The position numbers and the translations under genes were made by a program. 23,870 bases of DNA. Source: Silene noctiflora. Lineage: Eukaryota > Streptophyta > Magnoliopsida > Caryophyllales > Caryophyllaceae. The DNA is taken from contig VHZZ01009730.1 in NCBI GenBank assembly GCA_009801015.1, positions 39,879 through 63,748 of the forward strand. The letters are read 5' to 3'. This document shows, piece by piece, positions 1-10,056 of this stretch (the first letter of the stretch is position 1; each line of letters opens with the position of its first letter). Below the pieces are notes generated by a model. The model searched no databases. It worked only from the letters and a program-made list of their open reading frames with translations, and was not told where the DNA came from.

Positions 1-1352
1 TTACTTTACTTGTTTTCATCTCGTTCCGCGTATCCCTTTCCCATATTTTGATGTTGTTGTTGTTTGCTGAACACAATGAGGGCATTGTGTGATTTTGTTT
101 GGGGAGGGTATGCAACTGTCTGTTTGCATCTATTTGCATATTTATTGCATTTCTATTCTCATATTTATTGCATTTTTGCATGTAGTGTTCTTTTTATTAA
201 AAAAAAAAATCAAAAAAATAGTATGTCTATTTTTGCATTTAGATTGAGTCGGAGTGGTCGGATTTCTATGATGATATTGCACTTCATTTTGTCTTTTTGC
301 CTAAGCCTTGCGTAATTAGCATTTTTACTAGTATAGTCACTTGCATTGTCTACGAGTTTTTGTTTAATTTTTGTTGAACGAATAGACTTGACTCTAGTAT
401 CGGTAAACTACTTATACATTCTAAGGATTTAGAGCCTTCATAAATTGGTGACATTCATGACCGATTTCATATAGGATGTGAGTAGTACTCCTTATAAGGC
501 ATGTAACATTAATTTGCATAAACATGACATCCATCTCTTAATACATGTATGCATTCGGGTTTGTGGCGGTGACATGTGTGGAGAGGCAATCTTCCTTTTA
601 TTTTTCACCCTTGAGCCTCACAAAGCCAAATTGACTTGTTTTGACCCATTATTTAACTACAATCCTAAATTTAGCCTACCCTAGTCAAGCTAGTTCGGTT
701 GTTAAAAAAACAAAGAGAGAGAGATGTTGAACTCCATGTTTGCCCTTATATTCTATGGGGAGTCGAATTTTGATAGTGTGAGTGAGTTTTATACCGCATT
801 GACATTGTTTATATTTTGTACGATGAGTTGCGAAGCGGGATGAGTTATTATTTGGTTATGGTTGTACTAGCTTGGCCTTACCTCCACATATCCAAATCTA
901 TTTTGCCCCTTCTACCCAATTACCTCACTTTACATCACATGTATGTCTTCGTCATGTGTCTTGGTCCTGTTTGATTGGAATGCATATGTACGGTCAATAA
1001 AAATCGGTTTCATGTTCGATTGCATGCATGTTCTTATAGGTTGCAGTTAGGTGAGTGGCTTTATTTTCTTCCTATTTTACAAAACGCTTACCATGTTCTT
1101 TAAATTGTGTGATGAGCGACCCGTGAGAGTCCAATATACATGAGTCTTGCAAGGTCGACGGTTCAGCAATTTTAATCATTGATTTAACTCGTTTGTATTT
1201 GACCTATCACTATAATGTTGATTTTTGCATTAAATGGTTTTGGCGTGACGATTTGTAGCTAGCTCTGAGAATGATATCCGTTCCATTAGATTCATTTAGT
1301 CTTATATCTATAGCTTGCTTGGGGGCAAGCAAGGGTTTAGTTTGGTGAGGTT
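1..1352 (+). mobile_element. Internal 3' region of a Ty3/gypsy-like LTR retrotransposon (left end outside the window)
   Basis: Two GGGG-rich purine tracts typical of the 3' ends of large plant Tat/Athila-type elements occur. One is at about 73-112 (GAGGGCATTGTG then TTTGGGGAGGGTATGCA). The other is at about 1316-1352 (TTGCTTGGGGGCAAGC then TTTAGTTTGGTGAGG). The second directly precedes a TG start and acts as the likely polypurine tract for plus-strand priming. No gag, pol or env frame is readable; the short frames here have no domain match I recognise. Family assignment is from memory of such ends and is moderate. Confidence 0.5.
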
Positions 1353-2665
1353 TGATGCGTGCATTTTACATATACTTTTTATGCTCTTTTGGCACACATT
1401 TCTATGCATATTCAGTAGCGATAAGCTACTATTTCCCTTCTAATAGACTACTTTGGGTTATTTTGTATTTAATGCGGGATTGGACCCAAATGCGTATAAT
1501 CAAGCCTAAACCTATCCCCAGAGTTGCATTTCGTAAGCTAGTAGAGTCGAGCTTTGGATCCGTCACCTTGGGATGCGTATGGATAAGTGTAGACACGGCT
1601 GGAGTGAAGACTGGAGCTGTTGTGCTAGAGTTTTAGTCGATCGACTCAATGTTTTAGTCGATCGACTATTTTGACTTCCGTTTTAGTCGATCGACTCCCT
1701 GCTTTAGTCGATCGACTGTTTATGTATTTAGGCGAGTTCTAAACTTGTTTAACTCGGCCCATTAGTTAGTGTTTAGGTTAAGACGCCTCTTTCTACTTAA
1801 GAGCGGGTTAGGAACAGTGATAAGGGATCTTGATTTTTACACAAAAACACTTTACATTGCTTTGTTTCCCGGATCTAGGAACTTGGAATCATTCCATTTT
1901 CACTCGGTATTTTAATTAATTTTATTTCTCTCTTCAATTTCTCTCCTTTATTTTCATCTGTATTCCCTATTGCTTATTTCCTCGTTGTTTATGTTTGCTT
2001 ATTATTCATACTCCTTAATTATGATTAATTCAATTGTTGTATTTATCATTTGTTTAATTAAATTTAGTATGCGTAGCTAATTTCCCTAATGCTAGGATTT
2101 AGAGGAGCCGCGGTTGTTTAATGGAATTTTGTTAAGGTGTTAGATCTGGAATGGTTATTGTGTTGGAATTGTTAATCGCATCTTATATCGTAATTGACTG
2201 ATTATATGCATGTGATCATTTGATTAGTTTGTTAAACCCTAGCCTAGATCGAGAGATTGGTGTAGGGTGAGAACCAGTTGCGAACAATATAAATACCTAA
2301 TTAGAGCGGAAGTTATCTTAGGTTTCTAAGGGAATAGTAGACCGGAAGGAACTGTTCACTACCCTTCTAAACATAATTGTTCTGATCGTTGATCTTAGCT
2401 CTTAACTGTTTTAGACCGTGGTGAACCGATAATCCTAGCTGCTTCTTTTATATTGCTTTTAAACTCTTTTTCTTCATTGTTTGCTTGTTTTCTTTGCATG
2501 TTAGTTTAGTCAATCACAAACAAACCCCAAGAATCAGTTACTCGGACAAACTTAGTTGACTTTTAGAACATCTCTGTCTCCCTGTGGATACGATCCCGAC
2601 TTCCTTTACTACATTAGTTTTGGTCTGTTGGTTTATCTTTGATAGGTGTGTGATTTAGCCTGTCA
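1353..2665 (+). mobile_element. Probable 3' LTR of the retrotransposon (about 1.3 kb)
   Basis: It starts TGATGCGTGCATTTT just after the polypurine-like tract and ends AGCCTGTCA, giving TG...CA (TGA...TCA) borders. Near the end is CTCCCTGTGGATACGATCCC followed by TACTACATTAG, a sequence typical of the R/U5 end of plant gypsy LTRs. It holds four AGTCGATCGACT palindromes in the U3 part. The partner 5' LTR and the target duplication lie outside the window, so both ends are inferred. Confidence 0.5.
1635..1717. repeat. Four copies of the palindrome AGTCGATCGACT in the LTR
   Basis: Exact copies start at 1635, 1656, 1685 and 1706, in two pairs each 21 bp apart. Each is preceded by TTTT or CTTT. The 12-mer is its own reverse complement. 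The arrangement could be a binding-site array in the LTR promoter or a repeat-expansion product. Confidence 0.9.
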
Positions 2666-3140
2666 ACCCTCGCCGCCCCGCAACCCTTTGCCCTCGTCAG
2701 TTCCTTTTTCATATTCTCGACATAGTCCTATCACCCATGTCAACCTTCGAAATACCTTGCCAAGTTCCGAAACTCCCTCCCCCACCCCTAAAAACACCAG
2801 ATATGGTGTTTGTGTGGGTGGGGAAGGGAGTTTCGGTGGTGGGGTAGTGTTTCTTGGCGTTAGGGTTGGTGATTGTGATGGGGGCTACGAGACCCTGGGG
2901 TGTAGCGTGAGACGTCGATGTCGGTGGGAGGACAAGCGGGCCGCTCAGTTTGTTGGCAACAGTGATTATTGGGTTTTTGGGTGAGTTTATGGTGTTTGTT
3001 GGGTTGAGGTATCACTCCTTTACCTACTCAAACAAAACACTTGGAGAGTTATGGGGTATCCCATTCCTTTCCCTTTGTTCCCTTAACCCCATTTCATTCT
3101 GTTACCCCATTGTGAACCAAACTCCCCTGAGTGTTATAAA
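2666..3140. other. Non-genic GC-richer stretch, probably old mobile-element DNA
   Basis: A 112-codon open frame runs through the start of this stretch, but its composition follows the hairpin and G-rich repeats and looks non-coding. The part from about 2983 to 3132 is built of short purine/pyrimidine words such as GGGGTATCCC and ends AACCAAACTCCCC. That is the reverse of a GGGGAGTTTGGTT end seen in some plant MITEs. No target duplication was found. Confidence 0.3.
2769..2834. repeat. Long near-perfect hairpin
   Basis: The arms are 2769-2787 (GAAACTCCCTCCCCCACCC) and 2816-2834 (GGGTGGGGAAGGGAGTTTC), a 19-bp stem with one mismatch. Inside it is a second perfect stem (AAACACCA at 2792-2799 and TGGTGTTT at 2804-2811) around a GATA loop. 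The surrounding 2666-2960 is much more GC-rich than the rest of the window. Confidence 0.85.
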
Positions 3141-3142
3141 CT

Positions 3143-3670
3143 AGGGCTGAGTATAGGTCCAAAATCAGAGCGGACCGACCCGATTATCGAAAAAAATATT
3201 TAGGTAGAGCAAAAACTGGACCTAAAAAATTCGATTTCGGATAGGATCGAATCCATACTTTTTGGTCTGGCCCTGTCAACCGAAGTTTATAATTTTTTTT
3301 CATTTTTAAATTTACAATAATTAAAATTTAATTTTATTAAATTAAAATTTAATTTTATTAATTCAAAAAAATCTAATTGATTAAAGTATATTTAGCATAA
3401 ATAAACATCAATATTAACTTTATAATATTATTTTGCAGATAAAATACTTTATTACATATAAAGTTGCAAACATTATTCACAAAACACCTAATTTCGTAGG
3501 GCCCGGACATAAACTAATAGGTCTCGAATCAGACCGCACCAAAAACCGGAACTTTCAAAAGTGTGGACCGATGACTAGACCTAAATGAATATGGCCCGGG
3601 TTCACTCCAGACCAAATTATCTGGTCTTGTCCATTTTCCATTTAGGACATAAACCTACTCGACCCTATTA
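3143..3670. repeat. Degenerate interspersed repeat (GGGCTGAGTATAGGTCC family type)
   Basis: The left end reads AGGGCTGAGTATAGGTCC followed by GCGGACCGACCCGA. The right part contains GTGTGGACCGATGACTAGACC and ATGGCCCGGG, with a very AT-rich core (about 3285-3470). This end structure is familiar from non-autonomous plant DNA elements whose ends are rich in GGTCC/GGACC words. Borders are not sharp and there is no coding frame. Confidence 0.35.
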
Positions 3671-3734
3671 TAAACTCGGTGATGCTGAAATGTTGTTTGG
3701 TTTTAGTAATAGGGATCTTAATGGTTAACGTATA

Positions 3735-4075
3735 TTAATATTGAGCTCGGCTCGAGAACTTAATTAGGCATTGGCTCGGCTTGAAAAGCTCGTTAACGGT
3801 TTGAACTAGTTATATCTTTCTCTTATTTTATAAAAATAATTTATCATGATTATATCTTTGTATCACCATATCAAATGTATTCATTGGCAAAGTTTAATAC
3901 ATAACCTTCGAATCCTGTTATTGAAAATATCGAAAGAAAAATAAACGAAACATTTAACGATTATATATAGGCTAGAGTTCGCTTGAGTTAGAATTTAACC
4001 TTGCAAGCTTGATAATGAGCTCAATTTTTTCAAGCTCATGGGAGCTCAAGATCAGCTCGAGCTCAGCACAGTTAT
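3735..4075. repeat. Interspersed element with GAGCTCGGCTCGAG-type inverted ends
   Basis: The left end TTGAGCTCGGCTCGAG (about 3741-3756) and the right end CAGCTCGAGCTCAGCA (about 4053-4068) are imperfect inverted copies. GAGCTC words recur in between (TTTTTTCAAGCTCATGGGAG). The core is AT-rich and non-coding. It is likely a MITE-like repeat; no target duplication is visible. Confidence 0.35.
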
Positions 4076-4119
4076 CACCCTTACTTGCTCTTAAAGACGA
4101 TGTCATGCTTAGGTTCTAA

Positions 4120-4356
4120 TACTCCCTCCTATCCAACTGATCAGTAACATGACTTTTTTCACAAGGTTGTAGGTAGAAAGAAAATGGGTAGAATAGGCAA
4201 AGTACAAAAGAGGATATAAAGAGATGTTGCCATTGGTTTGGATTATCTCACAAAATAAAAAGGTATATAAGTCAATTTTCTTACCAAATAAGAAATGTTA
4301 CTGGTTTGGATTGTTCCAAAATAGAATGTGTTACTAATCGTTTTGATAGGAGGGTA
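4120..4356. mobile_element. Stowaway-like MITE (about 233 bp) with TA flanks
   Basis: A left terminal repeat, TA|CTCCCTCCTATCCAACTG, continues to ATCAGTAACA. It matches the inverse of the right end, which read inward is TA|CCCTCCTATCAAAACGAT and then TAGTAACA. TA dinucleotides flank both sides (4120-4121 and 4355-4356), as expected for Tc1/mariner-type MITEs. There is no coding capacity. It lies downstream of the symplekin gene. Confidence 0.7.
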
Positions 4357-4699
4357 GTACTACACTACTACCTATAAGATTAAAAGGAGATATCTTTGAC
4401 CTCATATGTAAATAACTCAAATTTGTGGGACTTGGTAACTTTCTTGGAAGAATTCTAAACTGATAATCAAAATCTAACAACACTCATCTAAAAGGATGAA
4501 CAGAATTACTTTAATCTTGATGATCAAATTAATTTTCTTTTTTTAGTCCAAAAACAAAAAGAACACGAGAACCTTGGTACTTTTATCCCATTTTTCAGCC
4601 ACGGTGGTTGTTGTCTATCATCTGTTCCACCATCTACTCAAACCAACATTGATATGAAACCGAACACCAGCCTCTCTAGTCTCTGCTAAGCTTAATTTT
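4357..4699. other. Intergenic DNA, nothing recognised
   Basis: AT-rich sequence between the MITE and the 3' flank of the gene. I see no conserved frame, terminal repeats or RNA-gene signature. Confidence 0.5.
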
Positions 4700-5196
4700 A
4701 ACAAAAATCAGCAACCCGCAAACCAAGTTCACAGCACAGATCAGTTATGCCTACGGTTACAAAATTATGCACAATATTTATATTACTACAAGTCGTCGAC
4801 AATGAAATTTATCCAACTTTGAAGTGCTATGAATGGCATACAAGCAATGGAAGATCGTGTTACAGGAAAAAAAGTTGCTTAGTTTTGGTGTTTTGGTAAC
4901 AAACAAACAAAAAAAAATATTCCTTTAACATTAACATATAAATGTTACAGAACACCGTATACAAAATTACAGATGGTCACTGCCGAAAAGAAAAAAAAAA
5001 AGAAAAATTACAGAAGGTCTGTAGGAAGCTAATGGTCTGTCTGTCGAAAGAGCTATTACAAAGATTCAACCACCAGGCAAAAAGAGGGGACTATGATAAA
5101 GGGAGAAGGCACGATATTACAAAAACTAGAGCACCAACCGACAATAATTAAGTACCAAGCTTGGAATCTTTGGATGTGCATTATAACTCAGACATG
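4700..5196 (-). other. Probable 3' UTR and downstream flank of the symplekin gene
   Basis: The stretch follows the TAA at 5197-5199 on the minus strand. It is AT-rich and has no conserved coding frame. I could not find a clear AATAAA on the minus strand, so the cleavage site is unknown; plant poly(A) signals are often degenerate. The end near 4700 is only a guess. Confidence 0.35.
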
Positions 5197-8003
5197 TTAG
5201 CCACCAGCTGATGATTCTTTGCCTTTGTCAGAGGTATTATCCTTCTCAGAGTTTCCTGCATCTCCAGCCTCGAGTTGACCTGATGGTTGCGGTTGACTCT
5301 CAACTTCAGGATCCGAGGCTATGCCAAGGACCACTAGTATAGACCTACAAAACCAGAATCCAGTGAATACTTTTAGGATAACCAAATGATCGCAAATTCT
5401 CATGAGACAAGTCATATGAGAACGAAACGAGGTAGTTATTCTCTGAGTTGGTGGGTCAATAAATATATTGGCGGAGTTTATAGTTAAGTAAGCTGGTCTC
5501 ACATTATATCAATACGAGACGTCTTTCAAGATGGAATAGATTGTTCAATGGTAATCTTTCTTTTTTTAAATTTGGTAAATGCCATACTGCACAATTCGCA
5601 AGGCTGTAAAAAAGAGGTGAATCTCATCCATAGGCTAGACAGTGGGTATCAAAGTAACAAGAAAAGGCTCTATAATGATTCCGAGTTCAGAGTAACCATC
5701 CACAACCAAGAGAGTAAAGGTTCCATGAACAGGATAAGTCGCTGTATACACACCTTGGCAGTGTAGCTTTCAAGTTTGGTTGACTAGCATGAGCTGCCAA
5801 TGGAGCCTTGAGAGCTCCAATCTTCTTCAAAGCACCTTCTAATTGAGCTTGGGGCAACTGAACAACAGAATTTATCAGTCGTATTCTAGAAGTGCAGAAT
5901 AAATAAGACAAAGATGCCTCTATACAGATAAAGACACTGCATAAGATGTGTGTTAACATTTATACTTGAGTAATATCAAGATTTAGTAGACATAGCACTC
6001 TAGCATAAAATCCCTCGATTTATTTCTAGTGAAATACGACCTAGTAGAAACCTCTAAGAAATCCACTATGATAGCACTCAACGTGGAGTTTAATGAATAG
6101 TGATAGCAAATATTGGCAGGAGAGAGCTCCTGAGTCCTGACTAACGTTCTCCAACAACATTATATTCATTTCCATCATATCTCGTCAAACAATCACCCAC
6201 GCCCACAAATGCACACAAATGCTACCAAAATTAGATTTGCCATTAAAAGGCAACTAAAACATGGACACGGAAGTCAGTAATGGACACACCTGAAGCAACA
6301 CACTGAACGAATGAGGTTGTGTCAACTGCGCACATTTAAGAAACCCAACCCACAACTTTGGGTTTTTCCATATCTGTCAAAAAAATCCGCCAACCATTAG
6401 ATAGAAAAAGGAGGAACAAGAATCCTCTGTATTAATAATGAAGTAAAATCTACACAATTGAAGCTCCGACGTAGGGACCTTTACCTGCTTACTGACAAGA
6501 CGAGCAAGAATCTCCATTATGAAGTTAACCTATATTTGTTAAAAGTCACAAACAACATTTCAGCAAAAAAATTTCTACACAGTATTGAAAAGACTTATTC
6601 TTTGAAAAGCTCGCTATAGTTCAGTACTCAAAACATTCGATTACTTGTCAGGAGAAAAGTTCAGTCGTCAAACCAATAACTTAAACAAGTAGCCAAAAAA
6701 AAAAGAGCCGCGCAACAATCTACATGAAAACATAATTGTGGAAAATTCTTTGATACCTCCACCCACATAATAAACACATCATGCCAACTTGTACGCATGA
6801 AACAAAACTGAGGTATTGGACATTCTCATGGTAATGGCCCTCAGGTAGCGAAACCCAAATGTGTTTCTGATGTTTTAGTTTATTTGCTATACTAGTAGTA
6901 TATGTTCTCCATCTTATAATATCTCTTGTACAAATGCATGCACCATTTGCAAATGCGCCTATTTAGTAGCACTTTGTACACGTTTTGAATGAATAAATAT
7001 AGGTCATGAAGCTGCATAACAACCACTTTGTACACGTTTTGAATGAATAAATATAGGTCATGGCGCTGCATAACGACCACTTGGTATATTCTTTGAATGA
7101 GTATGAATGTTCAATACAGTGGCCACATTTATAATTTAACGAACAAGAGACCAAGACTATGTTACAAAAGCTGATTCCAGAATCAAGACCGGAACCAATA
7201 ATTTATGTTGGTAGAACAGATTAAGTCAAAATGATGGCGTAATATATCCAGGCGATACTGTAAAAGTGTCCATTATCATGACTGAAAAATAGTCGTCTTA
7301 TAAATTTTTACTATGCATTACATAAGGGAACAACATAATGGCAACCTCATATTCATCACGACAGTTACGAGTCCAGTAATGACGATGGATCAATGGAAAT
7401 TGAAAAAAAAAAAAATGACAGAAAGAAAAAAAGCAGGGGACGAGAAACCGTCCATCGAAAAAGAAAATTACCAGAACAAGAGGGTGTACCACTATCACTT
7501 GTGTGCATCATTAATAGAGAAACCGTAATAAATGACATCACAGAAAAACAACGCAAGACACTCTATTGTACAAGCTTTCATGATCAATTATTCCAGAGGC
7601 CACCCTCTCAAATATGTGAGAGATGAAGGCACGCAACTCTATTCCACTGAGCAGTTGCGCACTAAAACGCCTATGGCTAACAGAAGAATACACCTCTAGC
7701 TATACAATTGCCTTTTTAATCTGTGGGTACATGCCTCTGGTGCAGAACAAAAAATTTAAGCACTAAGTTGATTTCAGGAACCAAAGTCAACTTCTGCGAT
7801 GAATAAAATAGACGCCAATCTGAAAGGTCAATAAATGTACCAGGAAGTTCCCATCACCAGCCAAACCACATTTAAAGGGTTATCAAAGTATCAAACCGCC
7901 TAATATTTTAAAAATTGCTATATACAGATAACCTATTTATAATAATGAATTCAGTAACTAAAAACATAGAAAGTCCAAAGCATAGCAAATTAAGATTTAC
8001 AGG

Positions 8004-8037
<34 letters not shown>

Positions 8038-10056
8038 AAATATAGTTATAAAACAATCCAAGAAGTGCTGAAAAGTAACTTGACCGGCTTGTAATTCGTA
8101 GACTAAGGGGAGTTTTTGTCCTCTGATGCCACTTTGCTTCAGTAATATAATTTTAATATTCAATGTAACCTAAAAGAGATATAGTGAAAGAAAAAACAGA
8201 ACATACCAGATGATTCAAAACTGCCGCAATGACTTGCTGAGTAAATATTTGCTTTTTCTCAAAACAAGAATTACATGCATCAGTCACCTGCTCACCAAAA
8301 GCAAGTCGTTTTAAAATAAGATAAAATGAAATGAGCGAGCACACAAATAAAACAGAATAAGTTAGCTACAAAAATAAAATAAAACAGAATAAGAAGGATA
8401 CCTTTTTCAAAGGGATTCCATCTTTCTCGGGATCTATGCCATGTATGGCAATCAAAACCTGAGCGGGTGTCAACAAAGGACCAGAAGGTGTAGATCCCTG
8501 CAGGAAGAAAGGGCCTAAACTATTAGATAATGATGGATATCTATTAAACATCCTGAAAGTATACCCATATACCAGCGAAAAAAATACTTCAGAAGATTCC
8601 AGTCCATGGTTTTTCAGAAACGTGCATGTGCAAAAGTACCGTGGTCCGTGGATATACTAAAATGATACCTTGGTCGATACTAAAATACTGATCATTCCTA
8701 AAACCGTGGAATATGTATTTTAAACCAAATAAGCAACATATGTATAGCCAAGGAGAGCATATACCTGCAATAAGCGAGTAAGAGCAGCCTGGAATTTTTC
8801 TTGCGGAAGATTTACAACATGGGGAAAAACCCTCAAAACCTGATAAGCAGAATCAGAGTTTCACAATCAAAAACATGTCCAGCGATCCGTGGGGAGGAAG
8901 AGAAAAAAAGACGATGACCATGACAATGACGACATTAATTTGGTGATCACGGGATACCACAGATGTATGCAAGATTATCTCTTAACGATACAAAGAGGCG
9001 GGTGTCCGAGTGAAGAATGATGGAAAAAAGACAGGCGAGAAAACATAAAATAAAATTTACATAGGAGAAATAATGTTTGAGGATGATGATGGTCACTGCA
9101 AAAATATGAATTGTCTTAAAAGAAGGCAGTGATGATGGTAGTAAGCTACACAAAGGGGAGGGGGGAGAAGGGGTTAGGAGTGGAGGGGATGACACATGAT
9201 AGAAACAGCGCATCTCTATTCGCCATAGAGATCCATTACTAACAAAACAAGCCAGGTTCCTGTAGTGAAGAACTTGAAAGTTGAAACCTCTATTTGAGTG
9301 AAAAATTAATCAAATCCTCCAGATATATAAACATTTACCAAATGTAACTTTCTAAGATCCACTTGAAAATGAAACTGCAGACTTCTTAACACATATACGC
9401 ATCTAGAGGCAGTGACACATTTCACATCTATTGAACACACATAATCAGACATTGTGCACTTATTAAAGCACAATTATAAATGAAAGCATATATAAAATTT
9501 CAAAAGGAACATTGTGCTTACTAGAAACCACGTACTATTGAGAAATTAAAAAGAGTAAAGATTAATCTGTTAACAACCTCCTCGTTAGATAAAAAGGACA
9601 ATATTGGGAACAGAATCTCCACGTTCTGTGTCACAAACAAAAAAGATATATTTGTTAGGTCTACAATTGAAAATAAAATTAAAATAACTTAATAATAAAA
9701 AAGACAATACCTTTATTTTCGACTCATACAGTTTCTTAACGGTGGAAATCAACTCTGCAGAAGGAACTGTGCCATCTGTGAGTGTATGTAAAACCTGCAA
9801 CCAGACATTCCAACTCAAATTTGTATGGTATGTCCCTTCCTCCTCCCACCCCACCACCAAAGAAAACACAACAATTCCATAACAAACCAAAAAAAGTTAA
9901 CGAGCAGCCCTCCCTCCCTCTCTGTAATGTAAATAAGAAAGTACAAACCTGAATCAGAAGGTTCTCACTTCCATCAGGCGGATCAGAGATAATCCCGAGA
10001 AGAGATGGAGATGCACCCATGGTACGAATAAGTATAGGCATATGGCCATCAATTGC
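5197..10056 (-). CDS. ESP4: Symplekin exons 17-27: conserved C-terminal domain and acidic tail
   Basis: Exons are 9949-10056, 9711-9794, 9578-9625, 8765-8839, 8402-8497, 8207-8287, (exon 23 unresolved), 6485-6529, 6290-6373, 5754-5857 and 5197-5344. They cover residues 1019-1308. Codon 1260 is split by intron 26; the others are phase 0. The sequence matches the symplekin C-terminal domain: [89 protein letters not shown] and [16 protein letters not shown]. In animals this domain takes part in the core cleavage complex with CPSF73 and CPSF100. The last exon gives a short hydrophilic tail ending in SAGG. The block expected between AVLNHL and [11 protein letters not shown] is missing from the clear exons. 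Confidence 0.88.

Larger units (their letters stand above)
6530..8206 (-). other. Long interval between symplekin exons 22 and 24
   Basis: The 1677-bp interval should contain one conserved exon that I cannot find in clear form. It holds the candidate at 6757-6807, a 54-bp tandem repeat (6971 to about 7125) and a 33-base A run on the plus strand (8004-8036). Open frames around 7313-7626 are low-complexity (lysine and glutamate from A-rich DNA) and resemble no family. Confidence 0.7.

Noticed and set aside
1635..1717. CRISPR-like array
   Set aside because: The repeats are 12-bp palindromes with 9- and 17-bp gaps in a plant retrotransposon LTR.
2646..2984. 112-codon plus-strand open frame
   Set aside because: It spans the end of the LTR and the hairpin; its residues follow G-rich and C-rich repeats and resemble no family.
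6892..7154. Overlapping minus-strand frames with an 18-residue repeated peptide
   Set aside because: The peptide repeat is just the 54-bp tandem DNA repeat read in frame; there are no splice-consistent borders or family match.
7393..7626. Lysine- and glutamate-rich plus-strand frame
   Set aside because: It arises from A-rich low-complexity intron DNA.
7560..7700. Minus-strand frame [17 protein letters not shown] and following residues as the missing exon
   Set aside because: It has no similarity to the expected IPLPLLFMRT block, and no acceptor and donor in the required phase.
8004..8036. SINE tail
   Set aside because: I found no upstream A-box or B-box promoter words and no flanking duplication, so a simple A run is the safer call.
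8045..8140. Minus-strand frame with [12 protein letters not shown] as the missing exon
   Set aside because: The resemblance is only two or three hydrophobic residues, and the frame stops without a suitable donor.
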